A stretch of 64,000 bases of DNA from assembly GCA_964567755.1 (NCBI GenBank), contig CAZMNW010000040.1, forward strand, positions 44,741-108,740. Reading direction: 5' to 3'. The position numbers were made by a program, and so were the translations under genes. The first letter of the stretch is position 1. Every line of letters begins with the position of its first letter. This document shows positions 44,457 through 53,185 of the stretch, piece by piece. The DNA comes from DASRJW01 sp964567755. GTDB taxonomy: Bacteria > Krumholzibacteriota > Krumholzibacteriia > G020349025. Under the pieces are notes generated by a model. It ran no database searches and had not been told where the DNA came from. It worked only from the letters and a program-made list of their open reading frames with translations.

Positions 44457-47327
44457 ATGAACATTCGATCTAGTGTTGCTGGAGTGCTGTTGGTGTCTCT
44501 GCTCGCCTTGCCTCGCCTCGCGGCGAGCCAGGCTGCGGCGCCCGCAGCCCCCGCCGCCCGCGACTTGGCCGCGGCCTTGCCTCTCGATCCGAAGGTGCAG
44601 CATGGCGAGCTCGCGAACGGCATCGACTATTACATCCGCGTCAACCGGGAACCCAAGAATCGCGCCGAACTACGTCTGGTGGTGAACGCAGGTTCCATCC
44701 TCGAGGCCGAAGATCAGAGAGGCCTGGCGCACTTCGTCGAGCACATGGCGTTCAACGGCACCCAGCACTTCGCCGCGCAGGAGCTCGTCGACTACCTGCA
44801 GAGCATCGGCATGGGTTTCGGCGCCGACATCAATGCCTTCACCAGCTTCGACGAGACGGTCTACACGCTCACGGTGCCCACGGACGTCGATTCCGTCGTC
44901 GACAAGGCGTTCCTCGTCCTTGCCGATTGGGCGCGCGGGTCGACGTTCGACCCGGCGGAGGTCGACAAAGAGCGCGGGGTTGTCGTCGAAGAGTGGCGGC
45001 TCGGCCGCGGTGCGAGCCAGCGCCTGAACGACAAGCACCTGCCCGTGCTCCTGCACGGTTCGCGCTACGCCGAACGTCTTCCCATCGGCAAGAAGGAAGT
45101 GCTCGAAGCCTTCGCGCCAGAGGCCGCGGTCCGTTTCGTCCAAGATTGGTATCGGCCCGAATTGATGGCTGTCGTCGCCGTCGGCGACTTCGACCCAGCG
45201 CGCATCGAAGCGCTACTGCGCCAGCACTTCAAAGCGCTCCCCGCAGCGTCGGAGGCAGTGGATCGCCCGCTCTACCCGGTTCCCGAACACCCCGGCACCC
45301 TGTTCAGCATCGCCACCGATGTCGAGGCGACCTCGAGCAACCTATCCGTGGCGATCAAATCCGCTCGCGGTGAACGCGGCACGGTGGAAGCCTATCGGCG
45401 CTCGATCGTCGAGAACCTGTTCAGCAGCGCGTTCAACACGCGGCTGTTCGAGTTGGCGCAGAAGGCGGACCCGCCTTACGTCCGCGCCCGAGCCGGACGA
45501 GGTGCGTTCGTGCGACCGCTGGAGACCTGGTCGCTGAGTATGACGTCGGCGAACAACGGCATCGAGCGCGGCCTGGACGCCGTTCTGATCGAGGCCGCTC
45601 GTGTGCAGCGCCATGGGGTCACCGCGGGCGAGTTGGAGCGCGCCAAAGAGCGCCTGCTGAGCGCAATGGAAAGCGCTTACAACGAACGCGAAAAGACCGA
45701 TTCCGCCGCGCACGCGTCGGAATACGTCGATCACTTCCTCGAGCATGTTCCCGCGCCGGGCATCGTCTACGAGTTCGAGATGTTGGGGGCGCTCCTGCCA
45801 GGAATCGAGCTCGACGAAGTGAATGCCGTCGCACGCAATCTCGCGGTCGAAGACAACCGCGTCGTGCGCGTGAGCGCGCCGGAGAAAGAAGGCGTTGGCG
45901 TGCCGGACGAGGCCGCACTGCGCCAGATCTTCGCCGCGATTGCCGCCCGCGACATCGAGCCTTACGTGGACACCACGAGCGCGGCACCGCTGGTGGACGC
46001 GACACCGCCTGCGGTGCGCATCACGGCGCGCCAGCGCTTCGATCGGCTCGGACTCGAGCTCTGGACCTTGGCGAACGGCGCGCGTGTGTACGTCAAGCGC
46101 ACCGATTTCAAGGACGACGAGATCCTCATGCGCGCCTGGAGCCCGGGCGGGACGTCACTGGCCAGCGATGCGAATTATCTCTCGGCGAGTCAGGCCGCTG
46201 GGTTCATTTCGAGCTGCGGTCTCGGCGACTTCAGCCTTCCCGACCTGGAGAAGAAACTGTCCGGCAAGCAGGTGGGGGTGCGGCCGTTCGTGGCGCCGCT
46301 CAGCGAAGGCCTGTCCGGCCAGACCCGACCCCAAGATCTGGAAACGCTGCTGCAGCTCGTTTACCTCAACTTCATCCATCCACGCCGGGACGCCGACGCC
46401 TTCCAGGGTCAGATCGCACGCTTCCGTGGCGTGCTGGAAAATCGCGCCGCCGATCCCAGCAACGCGTTCGGCGACACGCTGCGCCTGGTGGCCAGCAAAT
46501 ATCACAAGAGATCGTACCCATTGACCGTGGCAACACTGGCGCAGGTCGAGCTCGACCCGGCGTTCGCCTTCTACAAGGACCGCTTCGCCGACGCCAGCGA
46601 TTTCACCTTTGCATTCGTCGGCAACGTTGATCCGGCCGTTCTCGAACCGCTGGTGTGCAGCTACATTGGCGGATTGCCGAGCTTGAAGCGGAAAGAAAAC
46701 TGGCGCGACATTGGCCTCGAACGCCCCACGGGCGTGGTGCAGCGCCAGTTCCGGCGCGGCGTCGACCCGAAGGCACGCACGGCCATCGTTTTCATGGGCG
46801 CATTCGACTGGAAACGCGAGGAACGCTACGTCCTCAACTCCTTGGTCGAGACGCTGCAGATCCGCCTGCGCGAGGTCCTGCGCGAAGATCTTGGCGGCGT
46901 CTACGGCGTGCAGGTCGGCGGTGGCAGCCAGCGCGATCCCAAGCCGGAGTATCGCGTCCAGATCGGTTTCCAGTGCGATCCCGACCGACTCGAAGAGCTC
47001 ACCAAACAGGCGCTCGAGGTGATCGCCGGCTTCCGGGACAAAGGCCCCGACGCCGACGATGTGACCAAAGTGGCCGAGATCCAACGCAAAAATTACGAGG
47101 TCAGTCTGCGCGAGAACCGCTACTGGCTGGGCGAGATCGAATTCCGCGACACCTACACGCTCGATCTCGACGAGATCCTCGACTACGAAAAACTGTACGG
47201 CTCCCTCGACGTCGAGCTCGTCCGCCGCGCCGCGAAGAAGTATTTGCGCCCGGATCATTACCTGCAGGTATCGATGCAACCCGAGTCGACCGGCGTCGCG
47301 CCCGCCAAAGGCGACGGCGGGGAATAG
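44457..47327 (+). CDS. M16 zinc protease (PqqL/pitrilysin-like)
   Basis: A 956-aa exported peptidase with a signal peptide (SSVAGVLLVSLLALPRLAAS) and two M16 repeats. The inverted zinc motif H-x-x-E-H is seen as HFVEHMAFNGT, with the third ligand Glu in VVVEEWRLG. The second half is the inactive M16C-like repeat. Length and pattern match PqqL-type periplasmic proteases. It follows the Bat operon after 9 bp and may be co-transcribed. The last 70 bp overlap the convergent histidine kinase gene. Confidence 0.93.
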   Translation: MNIRSSVAGVLLVSLLALPRLAASQAAAPAAPAARDLAAALPLDPKVQHGELANGIDYYIRVNREPKNRAELRLVVNAGSILEAEDQRGLAHFVEHMAFNGTQHFAAQELVDYLQSIGMGFGADINAFTSFDETVYTLTVPTDVDSVVDKAFLVLADWARGSTFDPAEVDKERGVVVEEWRLGRGASQRLNDKHLPVLLHGSRYAERLPIGKKEVLEAFAPEAAVRFVQDWYRPELMAVVAVGDFDPARIEALLRQHFKALPAASEAVDRPLYPVPEHPGTLFSIATDVEATSSNLSVAIKSARGERGTVEAYRRSIVENLFSSAFNTRLFELAQKADPPYVRARAGRGAFVRPLETWSLSMTSANNGIERGLDAVLIEAARVQRHGVTAGELERAKERLLSAMESAYNEREKTDSAAHASEYVDHFLEHVPAPGIVYEFEMLGALLPGIELDEVNAVARNLAVEDNRVVRVSAPEKEGVGVPDEAALRQIFAAIAARDIEPYVDTTSAAPLVDATPPAVRITARQRFDRLGLELWTLANGARVYVKRTDFKDDEILMRAWSPGGTSLASDANYLSASQAAGFISSCGLGDFSLPDLEKKLSGKQVGVRPFVAPLSEGLSGQTRPQDLETLLQLVYLNFIHPRRDADAFQGQIARFRGVLENRAADPSNAFGDTLRLVASKYHKRSYPLTVATLAQVELDPAFAFYKDRFADASDFTFAFVGNVDPAVLEPLVCSYIGGLPSLKRKENWRDIGLERPTGVVQRQFRRGVDPKARTAIVFMGAFDWKREERYVLNSLVETLQIRLREVLREDLGGVYGVQVGGGSQRDPKPEYRVQIGFQCDPDRLEELTKQALEVIAGFRDKGPDADDVTKVAEIQRKNYEVSLRENRYWLGEIEFRDTYTLDLDEILDYEKLYGSLDVELVRRAAKKYLRPDHYLQVSMQPESTGVAPAKGDGGE

Positions 47328-48835
47328 TGCGCGAGAGCCGCGAGAAACGCGGTTTCGAGCTCCGGGGACGCGTCGGCGGCGGCCCACGTGCCGAGCGGCG
47401 CGAAGCGGATGGGCACCAGCGGATTGAGGAGACGCACGCGGTTCATCTGCTCGTGTTCATTTCGCAGCCGTTGCAGCAAATCGGGCAAGCCTTGCGGCTG
47501 GCCAGTCGGGACCACGACCAGCCACTCAGCTGGTCCGGTGCGGAAGGCCAGATCGGTGCGGCGCAAGCGTTCCTCGAGGAAGCTGCCGAGATCGTCCCCG
47601 GCTTCACGGTTGCCACCGCCAGTGGCTTCGATCCGCACCAGCGACACGAGAGCACACGCCTGACGGAAGTAACCAATGTGCCGCAGGTAGTGCTGCAGAA
47701 ACGACGGTGGGTTCCAAGTCGGCACCGTGAAAGAGAACACACTGCCGATGCCGATGCTGCTGTGCACGTTGATGTCGCCGAAGTTGAGTCCGACGAGTTC
47801 TTTGGCGATATGGAGGCCGAGCCCGAAGCCTTTGGTGCTGGCGCCTTCTTGGGTGACTTGCTTGAAGCGCTCGAAGATCACGGCTCGGCTCTGGCGCGGA
47901 ATTCCGGGGCCGTGATCGGTGACCCCGATCCGCACTAGCCCATCTCCTTGGTCGTGCAATGCCCAGACCCGGATCACACTCTCGGGCGGCGAGAACTTGA
48001 CCGCGTTGGTCACGAGGTTGACGATCACACGGCCGATCTTCTCAGGGTCGCAGTAGACATCGGGAAGCTCCGGATCGGCCATGAACTCCAACGTGATCTG
48101 GCTCTTGCGCGCTTTGGCGAGGACCATCTCCTGGGCACTGGCAACGATGTCTTCCACGTGGCAAGGACGGCGGGAGACACGCAGAATGTCGGATTCGAGG
48201 CGGGTCACGTCGATGAGATCGTCCACCATCAAACTGAGATCATCGACGCGTCCATGAATGACTGCAAAGAAGCGTTGAACATCGGGATCGAGATCCACTC
48301 CATCGATGGTTTCTTCCAGCGCCGCGACGTACTCCTTGATCACGGTGAGCGGTGTGCGAAACTCGTGTGACACGTTGCCGACGAAGTCATACGCCATCTG
48401 GTAGAGCTTGAGCATTCGCGTGGCCTGCTCTTGCAACGCCTCCGTGCGCCGGGCCACCTCGTGCTCCAGATCGGAGGCGCGAGCCACCAGCGTTTCCTGC
48501 GCTTGTTCCTGGATGGCCACTTCTTGCGCCAGGACCTGATTGCGCGCGAACGCAAGGTAGAGTTGTCTCTGCCTTCTGAAGAGTAACGCGAGTGTTGCCA
48601 CTATGAGAAACCCCAAGGCGGCGACGAGAGCAATGTCGGTGTGCGCCCAGGGCCACGGGCCCGTGTGACGGTGCGGGAGCGTCAGTACGGTGATACACAG
48701 AACCAGCGTCGAGAGAGCACACAGAGAAGCCAGCGCCATGCACTGGCTGGTTCCGCGCTGTATGGCGGCGCCATGCGGGGTGAATTCGGAACTTGCCGGC
48801 GCCTTCGACTCGAGTGGATCGCTGCGCGTGGACAC
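47258..48835 (-). CDS. Sensor histidine kinase with degenerate GGDEF-like tail
   Basis: About 525 aa if started at GTG 48835 (an in-frame ATG at 48898 gives a longer N-terminus). Two membrane helices (about 32-52 and 67-85), a coiled-coil linker (about 95-140), then HisKA with His157 in NVSHEFRTPL, N-box IVNLVTNAVKF, G1 VTDHGPGIP and G2 GFGLGLHIA: an intact kinase core. The C-terminal 130 residues look like a GGDEF fold (FLEERLRRTDLAFRTGPAEWLVVVP, then IRFAPLGTW) in which TGPAEW replaces GG(D/E)EF, so cyclase activity is not expected. No receiver gene is adjacent. The end overlaps the M16 protease gene by 70 bp. Confidence 0.85.
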   Translation of the reverse strand: MSTRSDPLESKAPASSEFTPHGAAIQRGTSQCMALASLCALSTLVLCITVLTLPHRHTGPWPWAHTDIALVAALGFLIVATLALLFRRQRQLYLAFARNQVLAQEVAIQEQAQETLVARASDLEHEVARRTEALQEQATRMLKLYQMAYDFVGNVSHEFRTPLTVIKEYVAALEETIDGVDLDPDVQRFFAVIHGRVDDLSLMVDDLIDVTRLESDILRVSRRPCHVEDIVASAQEMVLAKARKSQITLEFMADPELPDVYCDPEKIGRVIVNLVTNAVKFSPPESVIRVWALHDQGDGLVRIGVTDHGPGIPRQSRAVIFERFKQVTQEGASTKGFGLGLHIAKELVGLNFGDINVHSSIGIGSVFSFTVPTWNPPSFLQHYLRHIGYFRQACALVSLVRIEATGGGNREAGDDLGSFLEERLRRTDLAFRTGPAEWLVVVPTGQPQGLPDLLQRLRNEHEQMNRVRLLNPLVPIRFAPLGTWAAADASPELETAFLAALAHYSPPSPLAGATPVDSGCIDTCR

Positions 48836-49166
48836 ATCTGCCCCGTTGGTGGTCCTGTGTGGAGGCCCCAGGACGTGTCTCCAGAATTGGATAAACATCC
48901 AAGATTCGTGCCGGGGCGCGATGGGTGGGGTGGGCGAAGGCCGTTCGGGATTCCCGACGAACCAGTGGGTACAACGCGGAAGTGTCCGGCATGTCGAGGC
49001 CATCTTCCGGACGACGGGATCCGTGGTTCTCCGGAGTTTCTCGACACGTCATGGAACCGATCGAAAGGGCCGAGCCGATCCTTGCGCGGCAAGGCCGCAA
49101 TCCTAGGTTCCCGGTCGGCACAAATCATGTCACCGAGAGGTGAAATACCCGTAGGGATTTCCCTGA
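48836..49166. other. Intergenic gap (331 bp) upstream of the kinase
   Basis: Between the kinase start and the dtxR-like gene end, both minus strand, so it holds the kinase promoter and the end of the fur-feoB operon. A hairpin near the dtxR-like stop is listed separately. Otherwise nothing recognised. Confidence 0.5.
49142..49161. repeat. Imperfect palindrome after the dtxR-like gene
   Basis: GAAATACCC (49142-49150) and GGGATTTC (49154-49161) form an 8-bp stem with one unpaired A and a GTA loop, 5 bp beyond the dtxR-like stop. No T-run follows, so it could be an operator or a weak terminator of the operon. Confidence 0.45.
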
Positions 49167-49832
49167 TCACGATTCGCGACGAACGTAAATTTCGCGCGCC
49201 ACGTCACGATCGAGAGCGAGGCTGGTGCCTTCGATTTCGATGACGACGGAAGGCTGGGTTTGTCGCAGGCGCACCGTGCTCCCCGGAACGACGCCGAACA
49301 GGCCGAGCCGCTCGTAACGTTTCTGCGTGTTCGGGGTCATGAAGACGATGTGTCCGTTGGTGCCGCGTTCGAGCTCCGGTAACGGGAACACCAAAGGCCG
49401 GATCTGTCGCGCCGCCCGGTCGGTGCAGCACTCTCCGGGCGGGATTTCGAAGCCTTCGGGGCAGCGCGGTGGATGTCCGAGAAGCGCGCAGACGGCGTTC
49501 GCGGTCGCTGGGCTCAACACGTGCTCCATCAAACAGGCGGTGCGCTCGGTTTCGTCGGCGGGCAAATTGAGGACATCGAATAGCAGGCGTTTCGCCAAGC
49601 GGTGACCGCGGACGATGAAGCGGGCGCGCGCTTCGCCGCTCGCGGTCAAGTGCACCCGATCGCCCTCGACGCGCAGCAAATCCTCGCGCTGCATCTGCTC
49701 GACGAGAGCAGGCGCATCCTCCTCGGCCGATGCCTGCAGCAACCCCGAGAGTGACTCGTCGCCGGCCTCGTGGCGAGTCCAGATTTCTTCGAGGACCTCG
49801 TCCTTGGGCTGGGCGCGGAATTCAGGATGCAC
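49167..49832 (-). CDS. DtxR/MntR family regulator with FeoA domain
   Basis: A 221-aa metal-dependent repressor. The N-terminal winged helix (about 10-65, with EEIWTRHEAGDESL and LVEQMQREDLLRVEGDRVHLT) precedes the DtxR dimerisation/metal-binding domain (GHRLAKRLLFDVLNLPADETER, EHVLS, CPEGFEIPPGECC) and a C-terminal FeoA-like SH3 domain (about 145-221). The start GTG 49832 has GGGGAGC just upstream. It is the last gene of fur-feoB-Cys-rich peptide-dtxR, so it may sense Fe(II) or Mn(II) and supply the FeoA module missing as a separate gene. Confidence 0.9.
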   Translation of the reverse strand: MHPEFRAQPKDEVLEEIWTRHEAGDESLSGLLQASAEEDAPALVEQMQREDLLRVEGDRVHLTASGEARARFIVRGHRLAKRLLFDVLNLPADETERTACLMEHVLSPATANAVCALLGHPPRCPEGFEIPPGECCTDRAARQIRPLVFPLPELERGTNGHIVFMTPNTQKRYERLGLFGVVPGSTVRLRQTQPSVVIEIEGTSLALDRDVAREIYVRRES

Positions 49833-50034
49833 GTTGCTCCCCGCGTCGCGGCCGGAACAACCGTGCCAAGAAATCGAGCGTCACGGAGCGCGGCTTCACC
49901 GTTTCGTAGCCGCATTCGTCGCAGCACAGCATGTCGCAGCCGGAGTTCATGGGGCACGAGCCGCAGCCGCCCATGCTGTCGTGCATGCTGCCGCCGCACA
50001 GCGGGCAACGCGTCGTTCCAGGCGAGGCCGGCAT
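49822..50034 (-). CDS. Small Cys-rich protein (FeoB-associated type)
   Basis: A 70-aa peptide with ten or so cysteines: CPLCGG near the start, then CGSCPMNSGCDMLCCDECGYE, and a short basic C-terminus (LARLFRPRR). Zinc-ribbon-like CxxC pairs suggest metal or cluster binding. Its ATG shares one base with the feoB stop, and it overlaps the DtxR-like gene by 11 bp, so it sits inside the operon. Small cysteine-rich or FeoC-like proteins commonly follow feoB, which is the best guess at its role. Confidence 0.75.
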   Translation of the reverse strand: MPASPGTTRCPLCGGSMHDSMGGCGSCPMNSGCDMLCCDECGYETVKPRSVTLDFLARLFRPRRGEQRAS

Positions 50035-52085
50035 CAGAAACGCACCCCCAACGCGCGCAGGCCGAAGTTGAGCGCCCCTCCGACCACGAACGCGAAGGGC
50101 ACGATGAAGGCCACCATTGTCATCGCCGTGCGCGTGCCGCGTTCCTTGAGCATGATGAGGAAGTTGGCGATGCAGGGGACGAAGAGCGTGATGGTCACCA
50201 TCGACACCACGAGCTGGATGCCGTCCATCTGACCCTGGCGCGCCATGTCGTAGAGGCCCGCCGCACCGTAGTCGCGCCTCAAGAAACCAATGAGGAAAGC
50301 CTCGGCGGCCTTCTCGGGCAGCCCGAGGATGCCGACCACGAGCGGTGCGGAGAGCCTTTCCACTACATCCAAAACGTGCACACGCGCGAGCACGAACAGG
50401 AGCAGCGTGCCCAACAAGAAGAGCGGCACTGCTTCACGCAGGTACCACTCGATGCGGGCCATGGTCTTCACACCGAGATTCGACAGCTGTGGCCAGCGAA
50501 TCGGCGGCAGCTCGAGCACGAAGTCGGAGGCTCGACCGGGGACCAGTTTGGCCGCAGTCCAACCGACGACGAAGAGAACGAGAAGCGTGCATCCGGCCCA
50601 GACGAGGGTCGCACCGAGCGAGAGCGAGCGCATCATGCCGAGGATCACACCCAGCTGCGCCGAGCACGGCACGGCCAGCGCCAGCAGCAGGGTGACGAGG
50701 ATACGTTCCTTGCGCGTTTCGAGGATGCGTGTCGTGAGTGTTGCCATGGTGTCGCAGCCAAGGCCGAGGACCATCGGCAGCACCGCCTTGCCATTCAGTC
50801 CCATCGAGCGGAACAGCCGGTTCACCATGACCGCGAGGCGCGGCAGGTAACCCGAGTCCTCCAGAACCCCGAACGCCAGGAAGAACGTGCTGACGATGGG
50901 CAGGATGAGCGCGATGGAATAGGACAGCGCCATCGTGATCTGCCCGTACGGACCGACGAAGAGATCGTGGAAGAAGCGCAACGTTTCCTGCCCGAATCCG
51001 ACAGCGGTGTGGGTGTACTCCGGCAAGAGCACGCCGTTGTCCAGAAGATGCGCGTGCGGGAAACGAAACAGGAAGTCGGCGCCGCGTGTCGCCCAGGGCG
51101 ATAGAAACTCACCGAAGACGTTGGTTTCGAGCAGATCCACCAGCGTGCCGGCGCCAAGGACGCCGACGAATTGATACATGCCCCACAGCACCGCGAGCAA
51201 CACGGGCACGCCCCACACGGGATGCATGCTCCAACCGCCCAGGGTGTCGAGCCACGAGCCGACGCGGTGTCGAGGACGTGTTTCGACGCCGCGGACCACG
51301 GCATCGATGGCTTGCAGGCGGTGGCGGTGGATCACGGTGCCGAGATGCTCGCGCAGCTGTGCTTGCGTTCGGGCGCGGATTTCTTCGAGCGCGTGGATGA
51401 CGTCCGCACCGACGAGTTCCTGCAACCAAGGAACGAGCGTCGTGTCGCCGGCGAGCAGTGAAACGGCGAGACCGCGCGGCTGCAGGTGAGTGCGGGGCAA
51501 TATTGCTTCCATCGCCGCGATCGCGTGCTCGATGGCACTCGAGTACTCGACGCGCAGCGTCGCGCGGCTCTGGTCGAGGAGCGCTTCGCGCAGGCTGTCC
51601 AGTCCCGTCCGGCGCACGGCCACCGTGGCGACAACGCGCACGCCCAGCAAGCCCTCGAGCTTGGCGCGATCCACGTGCACTCCGAGGTCGCCAGCCTCGT
51701 CCATCATGTTCAGATCGAGGGTGAAGGGCAGCCCCAGCTCGGCGATCTGCGTGGTCAGGATCAGGGCGCGGCGCAGGTTCTTGGCGTCGGCTACTTGCAC
51801 CAGTGCACCGGGTTGCTCGCGCAACAGGATGTCGCGGGTGACTTCCTCGTCCTCGGACGTCGGCACCAGGCTGTTGATCCCGGGGGTATCGAGCACTTCG
51901 ACGCCGAGCCCGTCCAGCGTCGTCGAGCCGCGCGTCACCGTGACCGTCGTTCCAGGATAATTGGAGACCGTGACATAGCGTTTGGTGAGTGCGCCGAATA
52001 GCACGCTCTTGCCGACGTTGGGATTGCCGACGAGGACGACGCGCGGGTGCTGGACGAGAAGGCGATCCTGAATGGCGGTGCTCAT
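50034..52085 (-). CDS. feoB: Ferrous iron transporter B
   Basis: A 683-aa Fe(II) transporter. The N-terminal G-protein has G1 GNPNVGKS (20-27), G2 NYPGTTV, G3 DTPG and G4-like NMMDE; a helical FeoB spacer follows, then a membrane domain with repeated gate motifs (LPMVLGLGCDTMA, AVPCSAQLG, VPCIANF). ATG 52085 begins the GTPase; a longer frame runs into the fur gene. It overlaps fur by ATGA at its start and the Cys-rich peptide gene at its end. Iron control by the fur product is likely. Confidence 0.95.
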   Translation of the reverse strand: MSTAIQDRLLVQHPRVVLVGNPNVGKSVLFGALTKRYVTVSNYPGTTVTVTRGSTTLDGLGVEVLDTPGINSLVPTSEDEEVTRDILLREQPGALVQVADAKNLRRALILTTQIAELGLPFTLDLNMMDEAGDLGVHVDRAKLEGLLGVRVVATVAVRRTGLDSLREALLDQSRATLRVEYSSAIEHAIAAMEAILPRTHLQPRGLAVSLLAGDTTLVPWLQELVGADVIHALEEIRARTQAQLREHLGTVIHRHRLQAIDAVVRGVETRPRHRVGSWLDTLGGWSMHPVWGVPVLLAVLWGMYQFVGVLGAGTLVDLLETNVFGEFLSPWATRGADFLFRFPHAHLLDNGVLLPEYTHTAVGFGQETLRFFHDLFVGPYGQITMALSYSIALILPIVSTFFLAFGVLEDSGYLPRLAVMVNRLFRSMGLNGKAVLPMVLGLGCDTMATLTTRILETRKERILVTLLLALAVPCSAQLGVILGMMRSLSLGATLVWAGCTLLVLFVVGWTAAKLVPGRASDFVLELPPIRWPQLSNLGVKTMARIEWYLREAVPLFLLGTLLLFVLARVHVLDVVERLSAPLVVGILGLPEKAAEAFLIGFLRRDYGAAGLYDMARQGQMDGIQLVVSMVTITLFVPCIANFLIMLKERGTRTAMTMVAFIVPFAFVVGGALNFGLRALGVRF

Positions 52086-52555
52086 GTGCGCTCCGCCTGG
52101 CAGTTGCGGCAGATGCCGAAAATCTGATGCACATGCCCGAGGGCGAGGAAACCGTGCTGCTTGCAAACCTCGTCTTGCAGCGTCTCGATCTCTTCGCTCA
52201 CGAACTCGATGACCGCGCCGCATCGATGACACACCATGTGATCGTGATGCGCGCGGTCGAAGACGCTCTCGAAGCGGGCATGGCCTTCGCCGAAGTGATG
52301 GCGCTTGACGAGGCCTGCTTCCGCGAGGTGATCCAAGGTGCGATACAACGTCGCGCGACTCACGTGACGGTTGGATTGACGCAACGAATCCAGCAATTCC
52401 TCGGCGTCGAAGTGACCAGCCTGGCTCATCGCGCCTTGCAACACGATGAGGCGTTCCGGGGTCATCCGGAGGTTGCGCGCCCTCAGATGCTCGCGCAGGC
52501 GCTCCTCGGGCCCGTGATCCGGCTCGACTGCCTCTTTGGTACGAATGGAAGGCAT
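52082..52555 (-). CDS. Fur family transcriptional regulator
   Basis: A 157-aa Fur-family repressor. Winged helix with MTPERLIVLQGAM, HFDAEELLDSLRQ and VSRATLYRTLDHLAEAGLV; dimerisation domain with HHDHMVCHRCGAVIEFV, CxxC motifs CHRC and CRNC, and histidines for regulatory metal. Fur versus Zur or PerR cannot be decided by sequence alone, but the adjacent feoB and Fur box favour iron. Start ATG 52555. Operon head; its own promoter carries the Fur box at 52574-52588. Confidence 0.92.
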   Translation of the reverse strand: MPSIRTKEAVEPDHGPEERLREHLRARNLRMTPERLIVLQGAMSQAGHFDAEELLDSLRQSNRHVSRATLYRTLDHLAEAGLVKRHHFGEGHARFESVFDRAHHDHMVCHRCGAVIEFVSEEIETLQDEVCKQHGFLALGHVHQIFGICRNCQAERT

Positions 52556-52573
52556 CCCTGATGTCTCCGCGAC

Positions 52574-52588
52574 TGAGACTCAATCTCA
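52574..52588 (-). promoter_or_regulatory. Fur box
   Basis: TGAGACTCAATCTCA is a 7-1-7 inverted repeat matching the consensus TGATAATNATTATCA at 11 of 14 positions. It sits 19 bp upstream of the fur-family start codon, just downstream of the candidate -10, so it fits autorepression of the fur-feoB operon. Confidence 0.8.
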
Positions 52589-52593
52589 ATAAG

Positions 52594-52623
52594 AAGTTAC
52601 GTTTTTTGGTCCCTGAACGTCAA
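52594..52623 (-). promoter_or_regulatory. Promoter of the fur-feoB operon
   Basis: On the minus strand, TTGACG (52618-52623, -35) and TAACTT (52594-52599, -10) are spaced by 18 bp. The Fur box lies just downstream. The -10 is a weak match (3 of 6). Confidence 0.55.
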
Positions 52624-52629
52624 GTCTGC

Positions 52630-52665
52630 AATAACTTGTTATTTTTCAAGCTTTTAGATAACAAG
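52630..52665. promoter_or_regulatory. A/T-rich operator-like repeats in the divergent region
   Basis: AATAACTTGTTATT (52630-52643) has 6-bp inverted arms, and CTTGTTAT (52635-52642) pairs with ATAACAAG (52658-52665) over 15 bp, giving three GTTAT/ATAAC half-sites. It stands out in GC-rich surroundings. A metal repressor site (Zur- or MntR-like) for the plus-strand metal genes is possible; no consensus is claimed. Confidence 0.5.
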
Positions 52666-52774
52666 AACATGGTTAGGAGATCGAGGGCATGTCCCCAGCC
52701 AGCGTGCCTCGCCGAGAGCACGCACGGATGAGCGCGGCCTTTACATCCCTAGGGCTCAAGCGTAAAGAGAAGGT

Positions 52775-53065
52775 ATGCAAAGGCACGCTTGGGTTCGCGC
52801 GCTGAACCGGGTCGTCGTCGTCCTTTTGCTGGCAGTCGCGAGTTCCGTTGCGCTCGCACACCAAGCACAGCACCACGGCAACGACGGTGATTGTCCGGTC
52901 TGCTTGCAGGGTCATGCAGGCGCCCCAGCGCTCGTCCGCCAGGCTCAGCCGCTCACGGCACCCTGCGAAACCGTGCGTTCGCATGCGGCTCCCGTGCCGA
53001 CGGGCGAGCACGGCCCTGCGCACACCCCGCGCGCGTGCCGCGCACCTCCTTTCTCCATCGCCTGA
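52775..53065 (+). CDS. Small secreted His/Cys protein (DUF2946-like)
   Basis: A 96-aa protein with a signal peptide (RVVVVLLLAVASSVALA) and a short mature part rich in His and Cys (HQAQHHGNDGDCPVCLQGHAG, then Cys, His). CxxC plus histidines suggest metal binding; DUF2946-type small periplasmic proteins near metal genes look alike. AGAAGG precedes the ATG. It heads the plus-strand run with the barrel and the metal ABC genes, so a metal-handling role is plausible. Confidence 0.65.
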   Translation: MQRHAWVRALNRVVVVLLLAVASSVALAHQAQHHGNDGDCPVCLQGHAGAPALVRQAQPLTAPCETVRSHAAPVPTGEHGPAHTPRACRAPPFSIA

Positions 53066-53185
53066 AAACGATTCCTCGAGCCGCGTCGCCAATTCGCGAC
53101 GCCGGATCCTCGCGCCTTCCATTTCCGCAGGCCGAGCCGAGTCGATCGCCCCTTTTGGGCCAGGAACAATGGAGAGGAGAACGCC

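Noticed and set aside
46155..47938. Plus and minus ORFs across the M16/kinase junction
   Set aside because: Both are shadows; real genes converge here with a 70-bp overlap.
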